In this document: one piece after another, positions 1 to 7,161 of the stretch
How the letters are laid out: each line of letters opens with the position of its first letter
How positions within the stretch are numbered: position 1 is the stretch's first letter
Assembly: GCA_039908095.1 (NCBI GenBank)
Contig: JAMOBJ010000022.1
Location: 1-55,058 of the forward strand
DNA length: 55,058 nucleotides
Origin: Nitrospirae bacterium YQR-1
GTDB lineage: Bacteria; Nitrospirota; Thermodesulfovibrionia; Thermodesulfovibrionales; Magnetobacteriaceae
Direction of reading: 5' to 3'
Translations under genes and position numbers: made by a program
The notes under the pieces: generated by a model
Told to the model about the DNA's origin: nothing
What the model saw: only the letters and a program-made list of their open reading frames with translations
Database searches by the model: none

Positions 1-432
1 CTTGCAAAATTATACGAATTACCACCTGATGAAAGAGAAGACTACATTCTAAAATTATTAACCCTATCAAGATTAAGAGGGTTGACAAAAACGGTTAAAA
101 GGGAGGTTAAGAAGATGCCGGTAACTATAGACATAACAAAAGATGAACTTTATTTAGATGGTAAAGAGTTAGGTAGGGAAGAGGGGTTACTTGAAGGTGA
201 ACAAAAAGGTAAGCGTGATGGGTTACTTGAAGGTGAACTGAGAGGTAAAACGGCTGGATTGCTTGAAGGTATTGAGTTAGGACTTGAACTCAAATTTGGT
301 TTAGCCGGACTTGAGTTGATGAATATAGTTAAGGCTATAAGTACTATAGACAAATTAGAAGATTTTAAAAACTTTATCAAGAAAGCCGGTTCGGTGGATG
401 AGTTGAATGAGTTTTTGACAAAGAGTGTGTAA
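1..432 (+). CDS. C-terminal part of Rpn-type PD-(D/E)XK nuclease / putative transposase (5' end outside window)
   Basis: The reading frame is open from the first base, starting with LAKLYELPPDERED, and runs into the stop at 430-432, so this is the 3' end of a gene whose catalytic part lies upstream. The visible part has a short helical stretch ending in RLRGL, then a Lys-rich link, then glycine-spaced acidic heptad-like repeats (EEGLLEGEQKGKRDGLLEGE) at about residues 58-95. Such (E)EG(x)xEG repeats are typical of the C-terminal tail of the Rpn family of recombination-promoting nucleases and of related PD-(D/E)XK transposase-like proteins. The catalytic domain cannot be seen, so activity cannot be judged. 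The family call rests on the tail only. Confidence 0.6.
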   Translation, partial: LAKLYELPPDEREDYILKLLTLSRLRGLTKTVKREVKKMPVTIDITKDELYLDGKELGREEGLLEGEQKGKRDGLLEGELRGKTAGLLEGIELGLELKFGLAGLELMNIVKAISTIDKLEDFKNFIKKAGSVDELNEFLTKSV

Positions 433-450
433 ATAATGAGGGATGGCGTT

Positions 451-500
451 ATACTTGTGACGACGCCAACAAAGTCAGACGATTGAAGGCTGCTTGGTAT
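451..500 (-). repeat. Partial copy of the ATACCAAG intergenic repeat family (left end only)
   Basis: Read on the minus strand, this begins ATACCAAGCAGCCTTCAATC and continues through CTGACTTTGTTGGCGTCGTC. It matches the left half of the copies at 4716, 31217 and 53663. The right half is missing. It lies just after the Rpn-type gene. Confidence 0.7.
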
Positions 501-566
501 TAAAGAAAGTCCATCCTCCTTTCTACAAAACCTTTATCCATCATGCAAAATTAGCCTGCGATAATG

Positions 567-572
567 TATAAT
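567..572 (+). promoter_or_regulatory. Candidate -10 box for nadE, possible leaderless transcript
   Basis: A perfect TATAAT ends six bases before the nadE ATG at 579. No Shine-Dalgarno sequence precedes the ATG, and the -35 region is weak (TGCAAA at 544-549, spacing 17). If used, transcription would begin at or next to the start codon. Confidence 0.4.
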
Positions 573-578
573 TAGCGT

Positions 579-2333
579 ATGAAAACGCTGAGGCTGGCAC
601 TTGCCCAGATTAACCCAAAAGTCGGTGATATAAAAGGTAATACGGAAAAACTCATTGACTATATAGAGAGGTCAAAGACCCTCTCCGCCGATATTGTTGC
701 TTTCCCTGAGCTCTCTGTAACCGGCTACCCCCCGGAGGATTTACTTCTAAAGCCTGCCTTCATAAGAGATAATGTAAAGGCACTTCAAGAAATCCAAAAA
801 CACACTCAGGGAATAACCGTAATAGTTGGTTTCGTTGATATGAAGGAGGACATCTATAATTCAGCCGCTGTCTTTTATAACTACAACCTATGCGACATCT
901 ATCATAAACTCTATCTGCCCAATTATGGAGTGTTTGACGAGCTGCGGTACTTTAAACAGGGGCATAAGGTTCCGATTTATGAAATTGCAGGTTGTAAGGT
1001 GGGGCTCAGCATATGTGAGGATATATGGTACCCCGACGGCCCACCCTACATAGCGGCACTAAACGGGGCTGAAGTCTTAATCAATATAAACGCCTCACCG
1101 TATGGCCTTAATAAGTTTAGAATGAAAGAGGCGATGCTTAAAACCCGTGCCTTTGACTGCCGCTCAATTGTGGCATATCTAAACATGGTTGGGGGGCAGG
1201 ATGAGCTGGTCTTTGACGGCAGAAGCCTCATCGTCGGCCCCTCAGGGGACATACTAACTATGGGACCGGTATTTTCAGAAGATTTAATTATAGCTGATCT
1301 CGATGTGGAAAGCGTCTTTCTTTTAAGACTCCAGAGCCCCGGAAATAGACGGAAAAACACTTTTTCAGACAGAGGAAATGACGTCGAAATCAGAAATGTT
1401 TTTATATCCGGTGCACCTGAGGATTCAAAACCTGCTCTGCCTAAAAAACAGCGGCTTACACAACAGACCGATATTGAAGAAGAGGTCTATAGCGCCCTCG
1501 TTACAGGCACACGTGACTATGTGCTGAAAAACGGTTTTAAATCTGTAGTAATAGGATTAAGCGGCGGGGTGGATTCTTCTTTAGTGGCGGCGGTTGCAGT
1601 TGATTCACTTGGTAAGGAACAGGTAAGGGGAATCTTTATGCCCTCAATGTTTACCTCCGATGAGTCAAGGCAGGATGTCTATGAGCTGAGGCGGAGGCTT
1701 GATATAAGGGTTAGCGAGATTCCTATAAACGGCATATTTAACTCATACATGGCTGAGTTGGAGAGTTTTTTTAAAGACAAACTCAGAGATATTACCGAGG
1801 AAAACTTACAGGCACGAGTACGAGGCAATCTGCTTATGGCTTTTTCAAACAAGTTTGGCTGCATGGTTTTGACAACCGGTAATAAGTCCGAAATGTCCAT
1901 GGGCTACGCCACCCTGTATGGGGATATGGCAGGCGGATTTGCCGTCATTAAAGATGTACCTAAAGTGCTGGTATATCGGTTATGTAAATGGAGAAACGGC
2001 AAATCGAAAGTCATCCCTGAAACAGTGCTAACCAAAGCCCCTACTGCAGAACTGAGACCCGGCCAAAAAGACACAGACAGCCTGCCGCCCTATGAAATAC
2101 TTGACCCCATCATAGAGGCATATATAGAAAATGATATGAGTTACGAGGAGATGATAGCGCTTGGTATGGAGGCCGATTCAGTAAGCAGGGCAATCAACCT
2201 TATAGACAGAAGTGAGTACAAGAGGAGACAGTCACCCCCGGGGGTTAAGATAACCGGACGGGCATTTGGTAAAGACAGGCGTTTCCCCATCACTAACGGT
2301 TACAGGGGGGAGTCGGCGGCTCCAGGTGATTAA
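579..2333 (+). CDS. nadE: Glutamine-dependent NAD+ synthetase
   Basis: Makes NAD+ from nicotinic acid adenine dinucleotide, ATP and glutamine in the cytosol, as the last step of NAD synthesis. Residues 1-270 form a nitrilase-type glutaminase domain with the Glu-Lys-Cys triad visible as E44 (FPELSVTGYP), K110 (HKLYLPNYGVFDE) and C146 (LSICEDIW). Residues from about 300 form the synthetase, with the ATP pyrophosphatase loop LSGGVDSS near 326-333 and the NAD-synthetase signature TTGNKSEMSMGYATLYGD. The length, 584 residues, suits the two-domain form. The C-terminus is proline- and glycine-rich and ends normally. The gene stands alone, with a perfect TATAAT just upstream of the ATG. Confidence 0.96.
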   Translation: MKTLRLALAQINPKVGDIKGNTEKLIDYIERSKTLSADIVAFPELSVTGYPPEDLLLKPAFIRDNVKALQEIQKHTQGITVIVGFVDMKEDIYNSAAVFYNYNLCDIYHKLYLPNYGVFDELRYFKQGHKVPIYEIAGCKVGLSICEDIWYPDGPPYIAALNGAEVLININASPYGLNKFRMKEAMLKTRAFDCRSIVAYLNMVGGQDELVFDGRSLIVGPSGDILTMGPVFSEDLIIADLDVESVFLLRLQSPGNRRKNTFSDRGNDVEIRNVFISGAPEDSKPALPKKQRLTQQTDIEEEVYSALVTGTRDYVLKNGFKSVVIGLSGGVDSSLVAAVAVDSLGKEQVRGIFMPSMFTSDESRQDVYELRRRLDIRVSEIPINGIFNSYMAELESFFKDKLRDITEENLQARVRGNLLMAFSNKFGCMVLTTGNKSEMSMGYATLYGDMAGGFAVIKDVPKVLVYRLCKWRNGKSKVIPETVLTKAPTAELRPGQKDTDSLPPYEILDPIIEAYIENDMSYEEMIALGMEADSVSRAINLIDRSEYKRRQSPPGVKITGRAFGKDRRFPITNGYRGESAAPGD

Positions 2334-2399
2334 GGCACTGGGAGTCAACTATTGGTCAACGGCCACGGGCAATTAAAGTGAGATTAAGGGCTAATTAAA

Positions 2400-2798
2400 G
2401 TGAGATTATTAATTTTATTTTTACTCGGTTTTTTGACGACCTTTGCCTCTTGCAGTAAAGGCGGTGGTGTTGCAGCGGTTAATTCCGACAACAAGAGTAC
2501 TGAGGTGCCAAAGGAAACAAAGGTAATATCTGAAAATATCACAGTACAGAGTGCTGCATTTGAACTTAAAAAGGACTCTCAACTGGCTGCCATACCGCCA
2601 CAGAGGAAACCCACTCACATAAAGGTAAAAAAGGACGCTAAGGGTTACTACAGCTGGGAATTCAGCGGAGATGACATAAAGGATATAATAAAACTGGACA
2701 GGGAGATGCGAAGAGCGTTTCCTGAAGAATCGGCAAAGGGAGGCAGAGATGGAAAGTTACTCGATAAGAGAAGTACTGGAGATGGCAGTGAGGACTGA
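2400..2798 (+). CDS. Small predicted lipoprotein of unknown function
   Basis: The GTG start is followed by a 17-residue signal peptide with lipobox FAS-C, so C18 should be lipidated and the protein anchored in a membrane. The mature part, about 115 residues, is Lys- and Glu-rich and has no domain I recognise; a short motif GYYSWEFSGDDIKDIIK near residues 82-98 looks structured. The 3' end overlaps the next gene by 50 bases in another frame, which suggests co-transcription and possibly translational coupling with the ferritin-like gene. The overlap makes the last 16 residues unlikely to be under free selection. Function unknown. Confidence 0.7.
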   Translation: MRLLILFLLGFLTTFASCSKGGGVAAVNSDNKSTEVPKETKVISENITVQSAAFELKKDSQLAAIPPQRKPTHIKVKKDAKGYYSWEFSGDDIKDIIKLDREMRRAFPEESAKGGRDGKLLDKRSTGDGSED

Positions 2799-3222
2799 GA
2801 TGCTGGGCAACTCATACTACACGGAGCTGGCAGGGAAATTTAAAAACGATAAGGAATTCAACGAACTTTTTACACGCCTTGCAGAGGCTGAGAAATCACA
2901 CATAGTGACTTTTACGGCATTGAGGGAAAAGCTGGGACACTCCGAGCCTGAGCACTGGCAGGAGGTCTCAGAGTATATGCGGGCCTATGTTGAGTCGGCT
3001 TTTTTCCTTGGCAAAGACAAGGCAATGCTGCACATGCGTAATGCAACTGAACCTATGGGCGCACTGCTGCTTGCTATGGGGTTTGAAAAGGAAACTCTCC
3101 TTTTTTTCCATGCTCTCAGAGATGCCATTGTTGAAAAAAACATCATCGATGAGGTAATAGCCGAGGAGAAAAAACATATCCTGTGGCTTTCTAAACTCAA
3201 AGAACACTATGCAAACAAGTAG
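2749..3222 (+). CDS. Ferritin-like / rubrerythrin-type diiron protein
   Basis: A 157-residue four-helix protein with the spacing of a ferritin-like diiron site: E17 (RTEMLGNSYY), E48 and H51 (AEAEKSH), E115 (KETLLFF), and E140 with H143 (AEEKKHILWL). These two ExxH pairs plus single Glu residues match erythrin-type domains. No rubredoxin CxxC tail follows, so this is an erythrin or ferritin-like form that may handle peroxide or iron. The start is chosen by the Shine-Dalgarno GGGAGG just before ATG 2749. It lies between a lipoprotein gene and rsmI, in the same direction with short gaps. Confidence 0.82.
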   Translation: MESYSIREVLEMAVRTEMLGNSYYTELAGKFKNDKEFNELFTRLAEAEKSHIVTFTALREKLGHSEPEHWQEVSEYMRAYVESAFFLGKDKAMLHMRNATEPMGALLLAMGFEKETLLFFHALRDAIVEKNIIDEVIAEEKKHILWLSKLKEHYANK

Positions 3223-3244
3223 TATCAAATGGTAAGATTATAAA

Positions 3245-4078
3245 ATGAAAGGTTACCTTTATGTGGTCTCCACTCCGATAGGAAACCTGGAAGATATTAC
3301 CCTGAGAGCTCTCAGAGTATTAAAAGAGGTGGATATTATAGCGGTAGAGGACACAAGACGCACGATAAAGCTCTTAAACCACTTTGAGATTTCAAAGCCG
3401 ATGATCAGCTACTACAGGGAAAAGGAGCGAGTACGGTCTCAGGAGGTGATAGATAAATTAAACGACGGGTTTAGCGCAGCTCTTGTCACCGATGCCGGCA
3501 CTCCGGGGATATCCGACCCGGGGGAGGTTCTTGTCAGAGACGCTATAGCAGCCGGGATAAGCGTAATACCTATACCTGGGGCAACCGCCCACACGGCGGC
3601 TCTTTCCATATCGGGACTGCCCACAGTCAGATTCACATTTGCCGGTTTTCTCTCAAGCAAACCCACACACAGAAAGAAGCAGCTGGAGCAGCTCAGGGGC
3701 ATTGAGCACACGATAGTGTTTTACGAGGCGCCGCACAGGATTTTAGAGTTTCTTGATGATTTACTTGACGTCTTGGGTAACAGGGAAATGTCCCTTTCCA
3801 GAGAGATAACAAAGATGTATGAGGAAACCATCAGGGGTACGGTTGCCGAGGTGCTTGAGGAAATTAAGGAGCGGAAAATAGCAGGTGAATATGTTGCCGT
3901 TGTTGCAGGCATTGAACCTGTCAGTGTTTCGTTTGAGGATGCTCTCAGAGAGGTTAAGGAGCTTATCAGTGCCGGAGCAAAGAGAAAAGAGGCGGTAGAG
4001 GAGGTCTCCGCAGCAACCGGAATAAGCAAGAAACTGTTATATAAGGAAAGTATCGAATCCGCAGCAGGGAGTATATGA
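3245..4078 (+). CDS. rsmI: 16S rRNA 2'-O-ribose C1402 methyltransferase
   Basis: Uses S-adenosylmethionine to methylate the ribose of C1402 in 16S rRNA. The tetrapyrrole-methylase fold is evident: N-terminal YVVSTPIGNLEDITLRAL, AVEDTRRT near residues 36-43, the SAM loop TDAGTPGISDPG near 85-96 and IPGATAHTAALSISGLP. The C-terminal 45 residues form the small helical domain usual for RsmI. The length of 277 is normal. The stop overlaps the purN start by four bases (ATGA), so the two genes are translationally coupled. Confidence 0.95.
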   Translation: MKGYLYVVSTPIGNLEDITLRALRVLKEVDIIAVEDTRRTIKLLNHFEISKPMISYYREKERVRSQEVIDKLNDGFSAALVTDAGTPGISDPGEVLVRDAIAAGISVIPIPGATAHTAALSISGLPTVRFTFAGFLSSKPTHRKKQLEQLRGIEHTIVFYEAPHRILEFLDDLLDVLGNREMSLSREITKMYEETIRGTVAEVLEEIKERKIAGEYVAVVAGIEPVSVSFEDALREVKELISAGAKRKEAVEEVSAATGISKKLLYKESIESAAGSI

Positions 4079-4716
4079 TAAGATTAGGAGTGTTGGCCTC
4101 AGGGCGAGGTTCAAATTTTCAATCCATAATAGAGGCTGTTGAAAACGGTGGTCTGAATGTCTCGCTTGAGTGTCTGCTTACAAATAATGCCGATGCTTTT
4201 GCAATTAAAAGGGCTAAGGCACACGGCATCCCCGCAATTGTGCTTTTAGAAAAAGACTTTCCCACAAAAGACGATTATTATAAAAAGATAGTTTCTGAGC
4301 TTAAAATTACGGGAGTGAATCTTGTTGTTTTAGCCGGCTTCATGAGACTTGTGGGTAAACCCCTTTTAGATGCCTTTCCGATGAGGATTATGAATATTCA
4401 TCCCTCCCTTTTGCCGGCCTTTAAAGGGCTCCATGCCCAGAGACAGGCACTTCAACATGGGGTGAAAATATCCGGCTGCAGCGTCCATTTTGTGGATGAG
4501 GGGCTGGATACGGGCCCTGTGATAATACAGGCGGCGGTGCCCGTGTTTTCCGATGATACAGAGGACAGTTTATCTGAGCGTATTCTTAACGCAGAACACG
4601 AGATATACCCGCGGGCAATTAAACTTTTTGCAGAGGGCGCTGTTTCTATTGAAGGCGGAGTTGTTAAAATAGCCGGTGAGACACGCAATACAGAATGCTT
4701 ACAACATCCGGTCTGA
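4075..4716 (+). CDS. purN: Phosphoribosylglycinamide formyltransferase
   Basis: Transfers a formyl group from 10-formyl-tetrahydrofolate to GAR in purine synthesis. It shows the phosphate-binding loop SGRGSNFQSII (9-19) and the catalytic set N107, H109 (MNIHPSLLPAFKG) and D145 in DEGLDTGPVIIQ. The length of 213 is normal. Its TGA stop at 4714-4716 shares its last base with the first base of an intergenic repeat, so the repeat lies directly against the gene end. It overlaps rsmI by four bases. Confidence 0.95.
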   Translation: MIRLGVLASGRGSNFQSIIEAVENGGLNVSLECLLTNNADAFAIKRAKAHGIPAIVLLEKDFPTKDDYYKKIVSELKITGVNLVVLAGFMRLVGKPLLDAFPMRIMNIHPSLLPAFKGLHAQRQALQHGVKISGCSVHFVDEGLDTGPVIIQAAVPVFSDDTEDSLSERILNAEHEIYPRAIKLFAEGAVSIEGGVVKIAGETRNTECLQHPV

Positions 4717-4818
4717 TACCAAGTTGCATTCAACCGTCTAACTTCGTTGGCTTTGTCAAAAGCTCCTTAACGTACTGAAGAAGTACGCCTGCGTTTACTT
4801 CTGACTGCAACTCGGTAT
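4716..4818 (+). repeat. ATACCAAG intergenic repeat, copy between purN and hicA
   Basis: A 103-bp copy beginning ATACCAAGTTGCATTCAA and ending CTGACTGCAACTCGGTAT. The two ends are inverted repeats of each other. A small inner hairpin GTACTgaagAGTAC-like sequence is present at about 4773-4788. The first base belongs to the purN stop and the last base to the hicA stop (minus strand), so the element exactly fills the space between the two coding regions. Confidence 0.9.
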
Positions 4819-5030
4819 TAAAATAAGTCTTTGAATTTTTCAATAGTAAGACCGGCATCATTTATGATTCCCGCCATTGTAAAAGCATTAATCGGATCAG
4901 CTCGTGGTATGGTAATAATCCTTTTACCATTTGTCATTGTTATGTGTTTGCTCTGCCTCACAATCCAGAAACCTGATTTCTCGAAAACTTTTACTGCACG
5001 CCGGTGGTTGATGCCTGACAATTTAGGCAT
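4818..5030 (-). CDS. hicA: HicA-type mRNA interferase toxin
   Basis: A 70-residue protein with the double-stranded-RNA-binding-like HicA fold: an N-terminal MPKLSGINHRRAVKVFEKSGF, the catalytic histidine H29 in RQSKHITM, and the conserved IPRADPINAFTMAGIINDAGL tail. HicA toxins cut mRNA and tmRNA. The gene overlaps the 3' end of hicB by eight bases, so toxin translation depends on the antitoxin message. The order is antitoxin first. The TAA stop overlaps the last base of the flanking intergenic repeat. Confidence 0.92.
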   Translation of the reverse strand: MPKLSGINHRRAVKVFEKSGFWIVRQSKHITMTNGKRIITIPRADPINAFTMAGIINDAGLTIEKFKDLF

Positions 5031-5223
5031 ACGTTATTTCTACATAACGGGTTTCTTTGTCTTTACTCAACTCATCAACCGTCTCAAGATATGCTTCTAT
5101 GGCGTCTTTTATATTTTCCAGAGCCTCATTCTCAGTTGCTCCCTGCGACCAACATCCCGGCAAACCGGGCACCCATACGGAATAACCTTCGTCAGTCTGT
5201 TTTAGCCCCACTTTATATCTCAT
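5023..5223 (-). CDS. hicB: HicB-type antitoxin
   Basis: A 66-residue antitoxin starting MRYKVGLKQTDEGY. The family core GYSVWVPGLPGCWSQGAT, followed by ENEALENIKDAIEAYLE, is the partial RNase-H-like fold that binds HicA. The start is the ATG at 5223, with Shine-Dalgarno GGGAGG seven bases before it; an open frame extends 15 codons further up but has no such site. The protein ends soon after the core and has no visible DNA-binding domain, so any autorepression would need another mechanism. It lies directly upstream of and overlaps hicA. Confidence 0.92.
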   Translation of the reverse strand: MRYKVGLKQTDEGYSVWVPGLPGCWSQGATENEALENIKDAIEAYLETVDELSKDKETRYVEITYA

Positions 5224-5254
5224 ATCAATCCCTCCCGTGTTTATCCCTTCCCTT

Positions 5255-5397
5255 ATATCAAGTTGCATTCAATTGTCTAACTTCCTTGGCTTCGTCGAAA
5301 GCTCCGTGGCGTACTCTCCCTTAAAGGGGAATCCCTGTAAGGGGAGGTGCAGCTTTCTCCCAGCCGCCTGTGTTTACTTCTTAATGCAGCTAAGTCT
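5255..5397 (+). repeat. ATACCAAG intergenic repeat, copy between hicB and the HD-GYP gene
   Basis: A copy of about 143 bp starting ATATCAAGTTGCATTCAA and ending AATGCAGCTAAGTCT, a decayed right end. It has an inner C/G-rich module of the form CTCCCTTAAAGGGGAATCCC (5311-5330) that is also in the copies at 31217 and 53663. Its right end contains the stop codon of the convergent-side HD-GYP gene (5390-5392). It is in the same orientation as the copy at 4716. Confidence 0.88.
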
Positions 5398-6640
5398 CAG
5401 ATGATACATTAAATAAGCCCCAGATTTTAATTAACTCCTCTAAAATATCTCTATCATAATCATTACTCATAGAGCGGATTTGAGAAAAAGCCTCAGAAGG
5501 ACTTATACCCTTATTTATCCCTGGTTGTGACGTTGTTAAAATATCATAGAAATCAGTTATTGATGCTATTGTTCCTGATGTGTGCATTTTATCACCGGTA
5601 AGCCTGTTGGGGTAACCGGTTCCAGAGAGTTTCTCATGGTGCTCTAAAAGGGGATATGACACTTCCGCAGGTATTCCTTTATAGAGTTTTATTATATTAT
5701 ATCCCTCCAACACATGCTCTTTAAAAATTCTCAGCTCAAAAGAAGTCAACTTATGATCGGGTTTTGTCACAATTCCCCGCGGGATGGTTGCTTTACCTAT
5801 GTCGTGAAGCAGGCATCCCATTCCGATGGCAAACAGTTTGCTCTCTGCGGTTATCCCTGAAGATAGGGCAACAGCCAGTGACGTTACCCCTACGTTGACA
5901 GAGTGTGAGTATGTATAGAAATCTTGTTTGCTGATAGTAAGCAGATTTGATATTAACCCCTTGCTCTCAGATATTGCTGATATAATGTCAACAATTGTAT
6001 CCCTTGTTTCTTTCAAAACCTTAGCGTTTCGAGGATTAACAAAAAGCTCTTTAACACACATTTTGGCATTTTCTTTTACTGCCATATTTTTTAAATGCAG
6101 GGTACTCCCATGTGCTGTCACCGCCCCCTGAATATAAGTACGGTATCTGGGGATGTCATCACACTTTATCATTAGTTCCCTGAAACCCTTAAAACTGTTT
6201 TCATTTATCTGGACATCCTTACCTATATACTCAATTACAGGTTTTATATCCATGCCGGATTTACCAAAAACAGTGAAATTCACATAACTACCTGGAAAGA
6301 TACTTGTTAGTTCGACCTGGAATAGTTCTTCCTTCTTTTTAAGGTACTCCTCAACTTTAGACTCATCTACTGACTCCGGCTCTTCTGCCAAAGTTAAATC
6401 AACCTCATTTTTAGATAGCTTTGTTGCAGCTACTGCTGTTTCATTACCTTTGATAATGTCAAGGCCTTTATCTGTGTCTATAAACACAAAATCAATTTTA
6501 GCATATTTAATTTTCTCAATTTGCTTCAGTGTGGTTATTTCAAACCGGTTTTTTACAAATGGAGTTCTCTCCCATGATGTATCACATCTCTCAAGATACA
6601 TTCCCAATGTCAAGTCTTCCACGGATATTCTTTTTATCAA
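5390..6640 (-). CDS. HD-GYP domain protein (putative cyclic-di-GMP phosphodiesterase) with DUF3391-type N-terminus
   Basis: A 416-residue cytosolic protein. The N-terminal part (MIKRISVEDLTLGMYLE, residues 1-60) is the DUF3391-type region often placed before HD-GYP. A variable acidic linker (about 65-110) follows. The HD-GYP domain spans about 245-390, with HD at 279-280 (LLHDIGKATIP), HHEKLSGTGYP at 334-344 and DFYDILTT at 363-370. HD-GYP enzymes hydrolyse cyclic di-GMP; all metal and GYP motifs are intact. The start is TTG at 6638-6640, because a TAA stands directly before it and the family motif begins at once; no strong Shine-Dalgarno site is seen. Its stop lies inside an intergenic repeat. 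Confidence 0.9.
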   Translation of the reverse strand: MIKRISVEDLTLGMYLERCDTSWERTPFVKNRFEITTLKQIEKIKYAKIDFVFIDTDKGLDIIKGNETAVAATKLSKNEVDLTLAEEPESVDESKVEEYLKKKEELFQVELTSIFPGSYVNFTVFGKSGMDIKPVIEYIGKDVQINENSFKGFRELMIKCDDIPRYRTYIQGAVTAHGSTLHLKNMAVKENAKMCVKELFVNPRNAKVLKETRDTIVDIISAISESKGLISNLLTISKQDFYTYSHSVNVGVTSLAVALSSGITAESKLFAIGMGCLLHDIGKATIPRGIVTKPDHKLTSFELRIFKEHVLEGYNIIKLYKGIPAEVSYPLLEHHEKLSGTGYPNRLTGDKMHTSGTIASITDFYDILTTSQPGINKGISPSEAFSQIRSMSNDYDRDILEELIKIWGLFNVSSET

Positions 6641-6891
6641 TTAAACAGCCAACCTTTTATTAGAAAAAATGAGCCTGTTTGTAATTTCCCTTCTCAATCG
6701 TATGTTTAAAATCCGCTTTATGTTTATCCAGCCGGTATAGTATATCAAAACCTCCGTAAATAACGTATATATTATATATTTAAAATTAGTTTTAATTTTG
6801 ATAAAATAGAGGACAGAGGCAATCAAGGGATTGAATGCAACGAAACCTGTTATAATAAAGAAAACCCCGCAGCCGGCCGATAAGGGAATAG

Positions 6892-6920
6892 TTGCCTGAT
6901 GATGGGTTTTGTGTTAAAAT
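6892..6920 (+). promoter_or_regulatory. Predicted sigma-70-type promoter for the nifU-like / amidase operon
   Basis: TTGCCT (6892-6897), 17-base spacer, TAAAAT (6915-6920) with an extended -10 TG at 6912-6913. The start of transcription would be near 6927, ahead of the Shine-Dalgarno AGAGG (6928-6932) only if it begins slightly upstream; the exact start is uncertain. The rest of 6641-6891 is AT-rich intergenic DNA with no other clear feature. Confidence 0.5.
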
Positions 6921-6939
6921 AGAGTGTAGAGGAATGAAA

Positions 6940-7161
6940 ATGGACAAAGATGTCATTGAGAAAGTTATAGAGAAAGTACGGCTGGGGCTAAAACCGGAGG
7001 GCGGCGACATTGAGGTGATAAACGAAAAGGACGGGGTACTGTATGTGCGGTTAACCGGCACATGTGAAAGCTGTCCTATGTCGGGGTTAACCATGAAAAA
7101 CTGGGTCGAAAAAACACTTTTAGAGGGACTACAGGGATTAAAAGGGGTAAAGGCTATTTGA
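6940..7161 (+). CDS. NifU C-terminal-type Fe-S cluster scaffold protein
   Basis: A 73-residue protein consisting only of the NifU/Nfu-type domain: DVIEKVIEKVRLGLKPEGGDIEVI and the cluster-binding CESCPMSGLTMKNWVEK, with the CxxC at C46 and C49. Such proteins hold and pass on [4Fe-4S] clusters. The ATG at 6940 is preferred over an upstream in-frame TTG at 6892 and ATG at 6934, because AGAGG lies seven bases before it and the domain starts at once. It overlaps the amidase gene at TTGA, so it heads that operon. Confidence 0.9.
   Translation: MDKDVIEKVIEKVRLGLKPEGGDIEVINEKDGVLYVRLTGTCESCPMSGLTMKNWVEKTLLEGLQGLKGVKAI

Noticed and set aside
586..600. TGGCAC followed by TTGC, like a sigma-54 promoter
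   Set aside because: Lies inside nadE and the spacing between the two blocks is wrong.
4831..5205. Plus-strand frame opposite hicBA
   Set aside because: Antisense to two overlapping genes with clear family motifs.
6641..6826. 61-codon minus-strand frame directly upstream of the HD-GYP start, ending in TAATTG
   Set aside because: Low-complexity, AT-rich hydrophobic composition, TTG start without a ribosome site. The close junction is explained by the TAA that limits the HD-GYP frame.
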